A stretch of DNA of 64,000 bases, taken from the NCBI RefSeq assembly GCF_014652235.1, contig NZ_BMYK01000001.1, forward strand, positions 124,001 to 188,000, given 5' to 3'. The DNA is from Pseudorhodoferax aquiterrae. GTDB lineage: Bacteria > Pseudomonadota > Gammaproteobacteria > Burkholderiales > Burkholderiaceae_C. The notes under the pieces are model-generated. The model searched no databases and was not told the DNA's origin. It saw only the letters and a program-made list of their open reading frames with translations. Positions 16,549-25,015 of the stretch are shown one piece after another. The stretch's first letter is position 1. Every line of letters starts with the position of its first letter. A program made the translations under genes and the position numbers.

Positions 16549-17607
16549 CTAAGCCAGCGCGAACCGGTAGATCCCGTCCGCGCCCTGGCGGCGCAGCAGC
16601 AGGCCATCGAACCAGAGCTTGTGCAGGTGGGCCACGGCCTCGCCCATGGCGAAGGTGGTCTGGTGCAGGTCCAGCTTGCGCGTGAACAGCACGGGCAACA
16701 GGTCTGCGCCGGTGCGTGGTCCGTGTGTACGGCAGGCCTCCAGCACGCGCTCCAGGTGCTGGCGGTGATGGTCGTGCAACTGCTCGATGCGGGTGTGCAG
16801 GCCCTGGAACGGCTTGCCATGGGCCGGCAGCGTCAAGGTGTCTTGCGGCAAGGCGCGGAACTTGTCGATGGAGTCCAGGAGCAGCTGCAAGGCGTTGGCC
16901 TCGGGCTCGTTGTCGTAGACGCTGACGTTGGTCGAGATGCGCGGCAGCATCATGTCGCCGCCGACCAGCACCTGGGCTTCGTCGCAGTACAGCGCGATGT
17001 GCTCCGGCGCATGGCCGTAGCCGCTGATGCAGCGCCATTCGCGCCCGCCGATCGACAACTGCATGCCGTCCATCAGACGGATGTACTGGCGCGGCAGATC
17101 CGGCACCATGTTGGCGTAATAGTTCGTGCGGCCGCGCACTTGTTGCAGCGCCTCGGCGTCGGTCAGGCCATGGCTGCGGAAGAAGTCAGCGGCCGCTTCG
17201 CCGCCATTGCCGCTGGTGCCCTGGGTGTTCAGCCGGGCCACGTGGTAGTCCGTGGCGCTGATCCACAGCGGCGCGTTCCAGCGCGTGCAGAGCCAGTGCG
17301 CCAGGCCGATGTGGTCCGGGTGCATGTGCGTGACGATCACACGCAGGATGGGCAGGCCCTGCAACTGCGTGGCGAACACCTCCTCCCATTGCGCCTTGGC
17401 CTCGTCGCGCGCGATGCAGCAGTCCACCACGGTCCAGCCGGCCCGCCCGTCGATCTCGTCGCGCAGCAGCCAGAGGTTGATGTGGTCCAGTGCGAACGGC
17501 AGCGCCATGCGGATCCAGCGGATGCCGCTCGCCACCTCCAGGGTCTTGCCCGGCTCCGGCATCCGGTCGCCAAAAGGGTAGTGCAGCTGGCTTTCGAGTG
17601 CGTTCAT
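16549..17607 (-). CDS. MBL-fold metallo-hydrolase
   Basis: A 352-residue metallo-beta-lactamase-fold hydrolase. The zinc motif HMHPDH lies at residues 94-99 (THMHPDHIGLAHWL), with further ligands in GYGHAPEHIALYC and VLVGGDMMLPR, and LPAHGKPF near residue 270. A C-terminal winged-helix-like segment (ADLLPVLFTRKLDLHQTTFAMGEAVAHLHKL) resembles the LACTB2-type tail of acyl-CoA or RNA hydrolases. Substrate is unknown. It is read divergently from the MerR gene, and a TGACGT-AA-ACGTCA operator lies 27 bases upstream of its ATG, so control by that regulator is inferred. An in-frame upstream ATG would read through the operator and is not favoured. Confidence 0.88.
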   Translation of the reverse strand: MNALESQLHYPFGDRMPEPGKTLEVASGIRWIRMALPFALDHINLWLLRDEIDGRAGWTVVDCCIARDEAKAQWEEVFATQLQGLPILRVIVTHMHPDHIGLAHWLCTRWNAPLWISATDYHVARLNTQGTSGNGGEAAADFFRSHGLTDAEALQQVRGRTNYYANMVPDLPRQYIRLMDGMQLSIGGREWRCISGYGHAPEHIALYCDEAQVLVGGDMMLPRISTNVSVYDNEPEANALQLLLDSIDKFRALPQDTLTLPAHGKPFQGLHTRIEQLHDHHRQHLERVLEACRTHGPRTGADLLPVLFTRKLDLHQTTFAMGEAVAHLHKLWFDGLLLRRQGADGIYRFALA

Positions 17608-17633
17608 GGGATGTCTGCCGGTTGGGTTGACGT

Positions 17634-17647
17634 TGACGTAAACGTCA
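17634..17647. promoter_or_regulatory. Palindromic operator A, MBL hydrolase / MerR intergenic
   Basis: TGACGT-AA-ACGTCA is a perfect 6-2-6 inverted repeat in the 106-base divergent region between the MBL hydrolase gene and the MerR gene. An extra TGACGT-like half (ttgacg) lies immediately upstream. The same core recurs in operator B (18152-18177), which flanks the other side of the regulator gene. Use as the operator of the adjacent MerR-type protein is inferred; it resembles what has been described for the LiuR regulator of branched-chain amino acid breakdown. Confidence 0.75.
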
Positions 17648-17713
17648 TCTGTAATCGGCGGCATTCTAGGAATGCACCCGCCATTTCGCCTGTCACCTCC
17701 GTATTGCCCGCCG

Positions 17714-18142
17714 ATGACCGACGCCGCCCCCAGCTCTCCGCCGTCCGATGCGACCGACGCCGGCACCTACAGCATCGGCGACCTGGCCCGCGAGTTCGAC
17801 CTGACGACGCGCGCCATCCGTTTCTACGAGGACATGGGCTTGCTCCAGCCCCAGCGCAGCGGCCCGGGTGGCCGCGTGCGCGTCTATGGCGCCCGCGACC
17901 GCACGCGGCTCAAGCTCACGCTGCGCGCCAAGCGCCTGGGCCTGTCGCTGAACGAGGCGCGCGAGATCCTGGACATGTACGACAGCCCGCGCGACACCGG
18001 CCCGCAACTGCGCAAGTTCCTCGACGTGTTGGCCGCGCACCGCCGGGCGCTGGAGGCGCAGCTGACCGAGCTGCACGCCAACCTCGAGGAGGTCAAGGCG
18101 CACGAGCGCGAGGCAAGAGCCCTGCTGGCACGTTCCAGCTGA
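17714..18142 (+). CDS. MerR-family regulator, LiuR-like
   Basis: A 142-residue MerR-family transcription factor. After a flexible tail (1-17) comes the winged helix-turn-helix YSIGDLAREFDLTTRAIRFYEDMGLL (about 19-44) with the wing GGRVRVYGARDRTRLKLTLRAK. A dimerising coiled coil at about 95-135 (LAAHRRALEAQLTELHANLEEVKAHEREARALL) follows. The protein has no cysteine, so metal or thiol sensing is unlikely. Similar short MerR proteins (LiuR) control acyl-CoA and branched-chain amino acid degradation. That assignment rests on sequence style, the flanking palindromes and the neighbouring acyl-CoA genes. The start at 17714 follows the family N-terminus; ATG 17672 would add 14 residues. Confidence 0.85.
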   Translation: MTDAAPSSPPSDATDAGTYSIGDLAREFDLTTRAIRFYEDMGLLQPQRSGPGGRVRVYGARDRTRLKLTLRAKRLGLSLNEAREILDMYDSPRDTGPQLRKFLDVLAAHRRALEAQLTELHANLEEVKAHEREARALLARSS

Positions 18143-18151
18143 GCTGGCTAT

Positions 18152-18177
18152 GATTGACGTTTACGTAAACGTCAATC
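18152..18177. promoter_or_regulatory. Perfect 26-bp palindrome, operator B, ahead of the thioesterase
   Basis: A perfect 26-base palindrome centred between 18164 and 18165. Each arm reads gattgacgtttac. It begins 10 bases after the MerR stop and ends 24 bases before the thioesterase ATG. It contains the TGACGT and ACGTCA arms of operator A at the two ends and an ACGT at the centre, so it can be read as two overlapping MerR half-site pairs. The exactness over 26 bases at a gene start argues for a regulator-binding site. Confidence 0.85.
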
Positions 18178-18200
18178 GAAATCCTGTCTGGAGCGCGCCG

Positions 18201-18662
18201 ATGAGCACCCCCGTCTTCGAACCCCAGGTGGCCGACTGGTCGGCGCGCGTGCACGACAGTTTCGCCCGCCAGGGCGCGATGCAGACCCTGGGCGCGCGCT
18301 TGGCGCAGGTCGATCCGGGCCTGGTGGCGATCGAACTGGACTGGGCCCCGGGGCTCACGCAGCAGCATGGCTTCCTGCACGCCGGCATGGTGGCCACGGC
18401 GCTGGATTCGGCCTGCGGCTACGCCGGCTTCACGCTGATGCCAGCCGATGCGGCCGTGCTGACCGTGGAGTTCAAAGTCAACCTGCTGGCGCCGGCCAGG
18501 GGCCAGCGCTTTCGCATGGTGGGCCAGGTGCTCAAGCCCGGGCGGACCATCAGCGTCGTCGAAGGCCGGGCGCTGGCCTTCGACGGCGGGCGTGAAAAGC
18601 TGGTCGCCACGATGAACTGCACTCTCATGGCCGTGGTTGGCCGTGAGGGCATCGTGCATTGA
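18201..18662 (+). CDS. PaaI-like hot-dog thioesterase
   Basis: A 153-residue acyl-CoA thioesterase of the PaaI/YdiI group. The active-site strand and helix appear as LTQQHGFLHAGMVATALDSACGYAG, with His-Gly-x(3)-His-x-G and the catalytic acidic residue Asp in ALDSA. The VLTVEFKVNLLAPARGQRF segment is the second hallmark. It hydrolyses CoA thioesters and may relieve CoA trapping during acyl catabolism. It is the first gene after operator B and likely responds to the MerR regulator. Its ATG follows a 'ggag' at 18190-18193. Confidence 0.9.
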   Translation: MSTPVFEPQVADWSARVHDSFARQGAMQTLGARLAQVDPGLVAIELDWAPGLTQQHGFLHAGMVATALDSACGYAGFTLMPADAAVLTVEFKVNLLAPARGQRFRMVGQVLKPGRTISVVEGRALAFDGGREKLVATMNCTLMAVVGREGIVH

Positions 18663-18759
18663 ATCGGAGCGTGCAGCCGCGGAGGGCTGAAAATGAGGGG
18701 TTTGCTGCGGCGCAGCAGATCCATTCCAGATTCCACAGCTTTGCAAAGGGAACGACCAG

Positions 18760-19452
18760 ATGAGCAACTCTCTCGAGCACCTCCTCGCCAACAACCGCGA
18801 ATGGGCCGCCCGCGTCGAGCGGGAGCGTCCAGGCTTCTTCACCGGCCTCATGGCGCAGCAAAAGCCGCGCTACATGTGGATCGGCTGTGCCGACAGCCGC
18901 GTGCCGGCCAACGAGATCACGGGCCTGGACCCGGGCGAGGTGTTCGTGCACCGCAACGTGGCCAACGTGGTGGTGCACTCCGACCTCAACGCGCTGTCGA
19001 CCATCCAGTTCGCCGTCGAGCATCTGCGCGTGGAGCACATCATGGTCACCGGCCACTACGGCTGCGCCGGCGTGCGTGCCGCGCTGCTGGGCCAGCGCGT
19101 GGGCCTGGCGGACAACTGGCTGGCCCACATCGCCGACCTGCGGCTGCGCCACCGCAAGCGCATCGACTACCTGCCGACCGAGCAGGAACGGCACGATCGG
19201 CTGTGCGAGATCAACGTGATCGAGCAGGTCGGCAACGTGGCCCTGTCCACCGTCGTGCAGGACGCCTGGGCGCGCGGCCAGCAGCTGACCATCCATGGCT
19301 GGTGCTACGGTCTCAAGGACGGCCTGGTCAACGACCTCAAGGTCAGCATCGACCATCCCGACAAGGTGCTCGACACCTTCCGCACGGCGATCAAGCGCTA
19401 CCCGCGCCACGACAGCGGCCAGCCGCTGCAGCCCGAGGAAGACGACGAATAA
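18760..19452 (+). CDS. can: Beta-class carbonic anhydrase
   Basis: A 230-residue beta-carbonic anhydrase. Zinc ligands Cys43, His99 and Cys102 are visible in IGCADSRVPANE and VTGHYGCAGV, with the Asp45-Arg47 dyad in CADSR. It interconverts CO2 and bicarbonate; in an acyl-CoA block it would supply bicarbonate for biotin-dependent carboxylases, which is inference. The 97-base gap after the thioesterase gene could hold a separate promoter. The ATG follows 'aagggaacgaccag'. Confidence 0.95.
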   Translation: MSNSLEHLLANNREWAARVERERPGFFTGLMAQQKPRYMWIGCADSRVPANEITGLDPGEVFVHRNVANVVVHSDLNALSTIQFAVEHLRVEHIMVTGHYGCAGVRAALLGQRVGLADNWLAHIADLRLRHRKRIDYLPTEQERHDRLCEINVIEQVGNVALSTVVQDAWARGQQLTIHGWCYGLKDGLVNDLKVSIDHPDKVLDTFRTAIKRYPRHDSGQPLQPEEDDE

Positions 19453-19498
19453 GCCGCTCCGTTTTCTCAACCCCCACCCACCTTTGAAGGAGACCGCC

Positions 19499-20692
19499 AT
19501 GCCTGATGCACAACAAGATCCCATCGTCATCCTCGGCGCCGCGCGCACGCCCATGGGCGGCTTCCAGGGCGACTTCGCCGGCCTGGCCGCGCACGACCTG
19601 GGCGGCGTTGCGATCAAGGCCGCCGTCGAACGCGCCGGCATCAGCCCTGAACTGGTCGGCGAGGTCCTGTTCGGCAACTGCCTGATGGCCGGTCAGGGCC
19701 AGGCGCCCGCGCGCCAGGCCGCCTTCAAGGGCGGCCTGCCCAAGAGCGCGGGCGCGGTCACGCTGTCCAAGATGTGCGGCTCGGGCATGAAGGCGGCCAT
19801 GCTGGCGCACGACATGCTGCTGGCCGGCACGCACGAGGTCATGGTGGCCGGCGGCATGGAGAGCATGACCAACGCGCCGCACCTGCTGCCCAAGGGCCGC
19901 AGCGGCATCCGCATCGGCCACGACCGCGTGATGGACCACATGATGCTGGACGGCCTGGAAGACGCCTACGAGCCTGGTCGCTCCATGGGCACCTTCGGCG
20001 AGGACTGCGCCGCCAAGTACGGCTTCACGCGCGAGGAGCAGGACAAGTTCGCCGTGGCCAGCGTCTCGCGCGCCCAGGCCGCCACGCAGTCCGGCGCCTT
20101 TCAGGCCGAGATCGCCCCCGTGATGGTCAAGACCCGCGCCGGCGAGCAGCTGATCTCCGTGGACGAAGGCCCGGGCAAGATCAAGCTCGACAAGATCCCC
20201 ACGCTCAAGCCCGCGTTCAAGAAGGACGGCACGATCACGGCCGCCTCCAGCTCCTCGATCAACGACGGCGCCGCCGCCCTCGTGCTGGCGCGTGCCTCCA
20301 CGGCGCAGCGCCTGGGCGCCAAGCCGATCGCGCGCATCGTGGCCCACACCACGCACGCGCAGGAGCCGAACTGGTTCGCCACCGCGCCAGTCGGCGCCAC
20401 GCAGAAGCTGCTGGCCAAGACCGGCTGGAGCGTGGCCGATGTGGACCTCTGGGAGATCAACGAGGCCTTCGCCGTCGTGCCCATGGCGCTGATGACCGAG
20501 CTCGGCCTGTCGCACGACATCGTCAACGTCAACGGTGGCGCCTGCGCGCTGGGCCACCCGATCGGCGCCAGCGGCGCGCGCATCATGGTCACGCTGATCC
20601 ATGCGCTGCAGGCGCGCGGCAAGAAGCGCGGCGTGGCCACGCTGTGCATCGGCGGCGGCGAGGCGACCGCGCTGGCGCTCGAACTGCTCTGA
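19499..20692 (+). CDS. Acetyl-CoA C-acyltransferase (thiolase)
   Basis: A 397-residue thiolase. The nucleophile is Cys93 in LSKMCGSGMKA, and the C-terminal active-site segments are NEAFAVVPM, GGACALGHPIGASGAR (His) and TLCIGGGEATA (second Cys). Length and motifs fit degradative or acetoacetyl-CoA thiolases of the PhaA/AtoB/FadA group, and they cannot be told apart here. A clear 'gaaggaga' precedes the ATG. It leads a tight run (thiolase, SDR, PPOX protein, acyl-CoA dehydrogenase, YchJ) with start/stop overlaps. Confidence 0.93.
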   Translation: MPDAQQDPIVILGAARTPMGGFQGDFAGLAAHDLGGVAIKAAVERAGISPELVGEVLFGNCLMAGQGQAPARQAAFKGGLPKSAGAVTLSKMCGSGMKAAMLAHDMLLAGTHEVMVAGGMESMTNAPHLLPKGRSGIRIGHDRVMDHMMLDGLEDAYEPGRSMGTFGEDCAAKYGFTREEQDKFAVASVSRAQAATQSGAFQAEIAPVMVKTRAGEQLISVDEGPGKIKLDKIPTLKPAFKKDGTITAASSSSINDGAAALVLARASTAQRLGAKPIARIVAHTTHAQEPNWFATAPVGATQKLLAKTGWSVADVDLWEINEAFAVVPMALMTELGLSHDIVNVNGGACALGHPIGASGARIMVTLIHALQARGKKRGVATLCIGGGEATALALELL

Positions 20693-21363
20693 TGGCCACG
20701 GTCCTCGTCGTCGGCGCCTCGCGCGGCATCGGCCTGGAGTTCGTGCGCCAGTACCGCGCCGCCGGCGAGCGCGTGATCGCCACGGCGCGCGACGACGCGG
20801 GCCTGGCTCGCCTCAGAGATCTGGGCGCCACGGCGCTGCGCGTGGACGTGGCCCAGCCGGCCAGCGTGAGCGGGCTGGCCTGGCAGTTGGATGGCGAGAA
20901 GATCGACATCGCGCTCTACGTGGCCGGCGCCTGGGTCACGGCCGATGCGCGCACGCCGCCCACGCGCGAGGACTTCGACCGGCTCATGCACACCAATGTG
21001 CTGGGTGCCATGCAGGCGATCCCGCAGGTGGCGCCGCTGGTCGAGGCCGCGCCGCATGGGCGTTTCGCCTTCATCACGAGCGAAATGGGCCGCATCCGGG
21101 GCGTGGACGACAGCATGGCCTGGGTCTACCGCGCGAGCAAGGCGGCCTTGAACATGGCGGTGGCCGCCGCCCAGCACGACTATCCGCGGGCCATCCTGGT
21201 CGCGCTGTCGCCCGGCTGGGTGCAGACCAACATGGGCGGCGCGGCCGCGCCGTTGACCGTGGACCAGAGCGTGGCCGGCATGCGCGCCGCGCTCGACGGG
21301 CTCGGTCCGCAGCACAAGGGCGCGTTCCTCGATCACGACGGCACACCTTTCGAAGGCTGGTGA
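20692..21363 (+). CDS. Short-chain dehydrogenase/reductase
   Basis: A 223-residue classical SDR. The Rossmann glycine motif GASRGIG lies at residues 8-14, the NADP-favouring basic residues at RARDD-like 'ATARDD', and the catalytic Ser in FAFITSEMG with Tyr-x3-Lys in VYRASKAALN. The usual N-x-A-G before helix 4 is replaced by LYVAGAW. It starts inside the thiolase stop (TGATG). Substrate is unknown; a 3-hydroxyacyl or aldehyde reductase role is only suggested by the neighbours. Confidence 0.9.
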   Translation: MATVLVVGASRGIGLEFVRQYRAAGERVIATARDDAGLARLRDLGATALRVDVAQPASVSGLAWQLDGEKIDIALYVAGAWVTADARTPPTREDFDRLMHTNVLGAMQAIPQVAPLVEAAPHGRFAFITSEMGRIRGVDDSMAWVYRASKAALNMAVAAAQHDYPRAILVALSPGWVQTNMGGAAAPLTVDQSVAGMRAALDGLGPQHKGAFLDHDGTPFEGW

Positions 21364-21992
21364 TGATTCAGAACCTGGAACAACTGCGCGGCCTGTACGC
21401 CGCCCCCGGCGAGCGCGCGCTGCGCAAGCAGCTGGACCACATCGATGCGCACGCGGCGCGTTTCATCGCGCTGTCGCCGTTCTGCGTGGTCGCCACGGGC
21501 GGCGTGCACGGCGCGCTGCTGGACGCCTCGCCGCGCGGCGGCGCGCCCGGCTTCGTCAAGCCGGCCGGCGCGCGCACGCTGCTGCTGCCCGATTCGGGCG
21601 GCAACAACCGGCTCGACACGCTGGAGAACCTGCTCGCCGACCCGCGCCTGGCCCTGATCTTCCTGATCCCCAACGTGCAGGAGACGCTGCGCGTGAACGG
21701 CCGCGCGCGGCTGCGCGACGAGACCGAATTCACCGACCGCTTCGCCGAGGAGCGCCAGCGCCCCAAGCTCGTGATCGAGGTGCAGGTCGAGGAGGTCTAC
21801 CTGCACTGCGCCAAGGCCTTCATGCGCTCGCAACTCTGGCAGCCGGATACCTGGCCCGAGCGCTCCGCGCTGCCCACCATGAACCAGATGATCCACGACC
21901 AGATCGGCGCCGGCGCACCGACCGAGACGCAGGAGCAGATGCTGGCGCGCTACCGCGATCAGCTCGCCCAGGAAACGACTCCTTCCGCCTGA
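21363..21992 (+). CDS. Pyridoxamine 5'-phosphate oxidase-like FMN-binding protein
   Basis: A 209-residue split-barrel flavoprotein of the PPOX group. Landmarks: FIALSPFCVVATGG, a GGAPGFVKPAGARTLLLPDSGGNNRLDTLENLLADPRLALIFLIP core and ETLRVNGRARL. These match the MSMEG_1061/DR_2398-type family, whose members are FMN or F420 proteins of unclear substrate. It overlaps the SDR stop by TGATG and lies just ahead of the acyl-CoA dehydrogenase, so it may be an electron-handling accessory of that catabolic operon (inference). Confidence 0.85.
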   Translation: MIQNLEQLRGLYAAPGERALRKQLDHIDAHAARFIALSPFCVVATGGVHGALLDASPRGGAPGFVKPAGARTLLLPDSGGNNRLDTLENLLADPRLALIFLIPNVQETLRVNGRARLRDETEFTDRFAEERQRPKLVIEVQVEEVYLHCAKAFMRSQLWQPDTWPERSALPTMNQMIHDQIGAGAPTETQEQMLARYRDQLAQETTPSA

Positions 21993-22008
21993 GACAACGG
22001 AAACGACC

Positions 22009-23139
22009 ATGCTGCTGACCCCCGACCAGGAAGCCATCCGCGACGCCGTGCGCGATTTCGCCCAGGCCGAACTCTGGCCCCACGCCGCCCGCTGGGACCG
22101 CGAACACCACTTCCCCAAAGAGGCCCACCAGGGCCTGGCCGCGCTCGGCGCCTACGGCATCTGCGTGCCCGAGGACCATGGCGGTGCCGGCCTGGACTAC
22201 CTCACGCTGGCACTGGTGCTCGAAGAGATCGCCGCCGGCGACGGCGGCACCAGCACCGCCATCAGCGTGACCAACTGCCCCGTCAACGCCATCCTCATGC
22301 GCTACGGCAATGCCGCGCAGAAGAAGCGCTGGCTCGAACCGCTGGCCCAGGGCCGCATGCTGGGGGCCTTCTGCCTGACCGAGCCGCACGTGGGCAGCGA
22401 CGCCTCCGCGTTGCGCACGACGGCGCGCAAGGACGGAGACAGCTACGTGATCGACGGCGTCAAGCAGTTCATCACGAGCGGCAAGAACGGCCAGGTGGCC
22501 ATCGTCATCGCCGTGACCGACAAGGGCGCGGGCAAGAAGGGCATGAGCGCCTTCCTCGTGCCCACCGACACGCCGGGTTACCAAGTCGCGCGGCTGGAGG
22601 ACAAGCTGGGCCAGCACAGCAGCGACACGGCGCAGATCAACTTCGAGGGCTGCCGCATTCCGGCCGACCACCTGATCGGCGCCGAGGGCGAGGGCTACAA
22701 GATCGCGCTGGGCGCGCTCGAAGGCGGGCGCATCGGCATCGCCGCGCAGAGCGTGGGCATGGCGCGCAGCGCCTTCGAGGCCGCGCTGGTCTATGCCAAG
22801 GAGCGCGAGAGCTTTGGCGTGCCCATCTTCCAGCACCAGGCCGTGGGCTTCAGGCTGGCCGATTGCGCGACGCAGATCGAGGCCGCGCGCCAGCTGATCT
22901 GGCATGCCGCCAGCCTGCGCGACGCGGGCCGGCCCTGCCTCAAGGAAGCGGCCATGGCCAAGCTGTTCGCCAGTGAGATGGCCGAGCGCGTCTGCAGCGC
23001 GGCGATCCAGACGCTGGGCGGCTACGGCGTGGTGGGCGACTTTCCGGTGGAGCGCATCTACCGCGACGTGCGCGTGTGCCAGATCTACGAAGGCACGAGC
23101 GACGTGCAGAAGATCCTCATCACGCGCGCGCTGGCGTGA
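22009..23139 (+). CDS. Acyl-CoA dehydrogenase
   Basis: A 376-residue FAD-dependent acyl-CoA dehydrogenase. Visible features: LEEIAAGDGGTSTAISV, the FAD-binding AFCLTEPHVGSDASALRTTA and YVIDGVKQFITSG, and the C-terminal CQIYEGTSDVQKILITRALA with the catalytic base at Glu361. The position of that Glu fits the short/medium/branched-chain group rather than isovaleryl-CoA dehydrogenase, whose base sits elsewhere. It likely feeds the thiolase upstream. A GTGA overlap couples it to the YchJ-like gene. Confidence 0.93.
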   Translation: MLLTPDQEAIRDAVRDFAQAELWPHAARWDREHHFPKEAHQGLAALGAYGICVPEDHGGAGLDYLTLALVLEEIAAGDGGTSTAISVTNCPVNAILMRYGNAAQKKRWLEPLAQGRMLGAFCLTEPHVGSDASALRTTARKDGDSYVIDGVKQFITSGKNGQVAIVIAVTDKGAGKKGMSAFLVPTDTPGYQVARLEDKLGQHSSDTAQINFEGCRIPADHLIGAEGEGYKIALGALEGGRIGIAAQSVGMARSAFEAALVYAKERESFGVPIFQHQAVGFRLADCATQIEAARQLIWHAASLRDAGRPCLKEAAMAKLFASEMAERVCSAAIQTLGGYGVVGDFPVERIYRDVRVCQIYEGTSDVQKILITRALA

Positions 23140-23534
23140 CGGCCTGCCCCTGCGGCCGCCTGGACGCGCGCCAGCGCGTGCTGGACTACGCCGCTTGCTG
23201 CGGCCGCTACCTCGACGCTTTCGATGCCACGCCTGCGCCCGATGCCGAGTCGCTCATGCGCTCGCGCTATACGGCCTTCGTGCGCGAGCGCGCGGACTAC
23301 CTGCTGGCCACCTGGCATGCCGCCCACCGGCCCGCGCAGCTGGACTTCGACGCCGGCACACGCTGGTTGGGCCTGCAAGTGAAGGACCGCCGGCAGGTCG
23401 ACACCGAGCATGCGGAGGTCGAATTCGTCGCCCGCCAGCGCGACGCCAGCGGCCGCGCCCACCGGCTGCACGAGCGCAGCCGCTTTGTGCGCGAGGGCGG
23501 GCGCTGGTACTACCTGGACGGCACGCAGCGCTGA
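23136..23534 (+). CDS. YchJ-like SEC-C/zinc-binding family protein
   Basis: A 132-residue YchJ/UPF0225-type protein. It opens with a C-P-C-G motif (TACPCGRLDARQ), a second C-C pair (YAACCGRYLDA) and the typical LMRSRYTAFVRERADYLLATWHA, then ends with a SnoaL-like half with SRFVREGGRWYYLDG. The start is a GTG overlapping the dehydrogenase stop (GTGA at 23136-23139). Function is unknown; related domains bind zinc. Confidence 0.85.
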   Translation: MTACPCGRLDARQRVLDYAACCGRYLDAFDATPAPDAESLMRSRYTAFVRERADYLLATWHAAHRPAQLDFDAGTRWLGLQVKDRRQVDTEHAEVEFVARQRDASGRAHRLHERSRFVREGGRWYYLDGTQR

Positions 23535-23551
23535 CGTGCTCCAATCGCGGC

Positions 23552-24223
23552 ATGCGATTCGAAGCCATCTTGTTCGACTGCGACGGCGTGCTCGTCGATT
23601 CGGAACCCATCACCCACCGCGTGCTGGTCCAGGTCCTGGGCGAGCGCGGCTGGCAGATCACCCAGGAAGAATGCATGCGCATCTTCATCGGCAAGGCCGT
23701 CAAGGACGAGGCTGCGCTGATCGAGCAGCGCACCGGCCAGCCGGTCACGGCCGAGTGGCTGCAGGCCTTCTGGGCCCGGCGCAACGCGGCGCTGGAACGC
23801 GAGCTGCTGCCCATTGCCGGCGCCTTGGAGGCGGTGCCCGCGCTGCACGAAGCCACCGGCGGGCGCATCGCCTGCGCCTCGGGCGCGGACCGCGGCAAGG
23901 TCGAGATGCAGCTGCGCAAGGTCGGCCTGTACCCGCTGTTCGAAGGGCGCATCTTCAGCGGCCACGAGATGCCGCGCTCCAAGCCCTTCCCCGATGTGTA
24001 CCTCGCCGCGGCCGAGGCGCTGGGCGTGGATCCGCGCCGCTGCGCCGTGGTCGAGGACACGGTCACCGGCGTGATGGCGGGCGCCGCGGCGGGCGCCACG
24101 GTCTTCGGCTACAGCCCGGGAGGGCCGGGCCACAGCCCGGCCGACGCCTTGCGCGGCGCCGGAGCGGCCCATGTGTTCGAGGACATGGCCGCCCTGCCAG
24201 CCTTGCTGTCGTTCTGGGACTGA
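23552..24223 (+). CDS. HAD-superfamily phosphatase (beta-phosphoglucomutase/YieH-like)
   Basis: A 223-residue HAD hydrolase, subclass I cap. Motif I is FDCDGVLVDSEP (nucleophile Asp9), motif II Ser in IACASGADRGK, motif III Lys in RSKPFPDVYLAAAEALG, and motif IV VVEDTVTGVMAGAAAGATVFG. Length and motifs fit small sugar-phosphate phosphatases such as YieH. Substrate is not readable. It starts 17 bases after the YchJ-like gene. Confidence 0.9.
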   Translation: MRFEAILFDCDGVLVDSEPITHRVLVQVLGERGWQITQEECMRIFIGKAVKDEAALIEQRTGQPVTAEWLQAFWARRNAALERELLPIAGALEAVPALHEATGGRIACASGADRGKVEMQLRKVGLYPLFEGRIFSGHEMPRSKPFPDVYLAAAEALGVDPRRCAVVEDTVTGVMAGAAAGATVFGYSPGGPGHSPADALRGAGAAHVFEDMAALPALLSFWD

Positions 24224-24259
24224 AACCGGTCCGGCATCGCGCTTGCTTCGTCGTCCGCC

Positions 24260-25015
24260 ATGCGCCGCTTCTTCGTCCTGACCAGCCGCCATCGCGCCCC
24301 TTCGACCAACCTGGCGCTGGGCCTGTTGCTGGCCTTCAATGCCGGCGCCATCAATGCCGGCGGTTTCCTCGTGCTGCACCAGTACACCTCGCACATGACG
24401 GGCTTCACCTCGCAGCTGGCCGACGGGCTGGCGCTGGGCCAGGGCCGGCTGGTGCTCACGGCGCTGGGCGCGCTGCTGGCCTTCGTCGCGGGTGCGGCGG
24501 CCACGGCCATGCTGGTCAATTGGGGGCGCCAGCGCCGGCTCGACAGCATCTACGCACTGCCGCTGTTGTGCGAGGCACTGCTGATGTTCCCGTTCGGCCT
24601 CATGGGGGCGATCACGCTGGGCTGGCAGACGCCGTTCACGGTGCCGCTCACCGTGCTGCTGCTGTCCTTCATCATGGGCCTGCAGAACGCGGTGGGCTCC
24701 AAGACCTCTGGCGGCCGCGTGCGCACCACGCACATGACGGGCAACATTACCGACCTGGGCATGGAACTGGGCAAGGTGCTGTACTTCAACCACGCAGCGG
24801 CGCCGCGCCACGTGCGGCATGACCGCGCCAAGCTGCGGCTGACCGGCGGTCTGCTGGCCAGCTTTCTGTTCGGCGGCATGGCAGGCGCGCTGGGCTTCAC
24901 GCACCTGGGCTTCGTCTGCGTGGTGCCGCTGGCCGCGCTGCTGTTGGCGGTCTCGCTGCCGCCGCTGTGGCGCGACCTGCACAAGCTGCGGCCGCTGCGG
25001 GCGCGGCCGCGCTGA
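24260..25015 (+). CDS. DUF1275 (YoaK) family membrane protein
   Basis: A 251-residue membrane protein with about six helices. Family marks are LLLAFNAGAINAGGFLVLHQYTSHMTGF near the start and MGLQNAVGSKTSGGRVRTTHMTGNITDLG in the middle, the internally repeated 'H-M-T-G' signature of the family. Transport function is presumed and the substrate unknown. It converges on serA with no spacer: its stop ends at 25015 and serA ends at 25016 on the other strand. Confidence 0.88.
   Translation: MRRFFVLTSRHRAPSTNLALGLLLAFNAGAINAGGFLVLHQYTSHMTGFTSQLADGLALGQGRLVLTALGALLAFVAGAAATAMLVNWGRQRRLDSIYALPLLCEALLMFPFGLMGAITLGWQTPFTVPLTVLLLSFIMGLQNAVGSKTSGGRVRTTHMTGNITDLGMELGKVLYFNHAAAPRHVRHDRAKLRLTGGLLASFLFGGMAGALGFTHLGFVCVVPLAALLLAVSLPPLWRDLHKLRPLRARPR

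Noticed and set aside
17617-17664. In-frame upstream start of the MBL hydrolase adding residues DVYVNVN
   Set aside because: The added residues are read through the operator palindrome; the same peptide arises at operator B, so it reflects the DNA site and not a protein feature.
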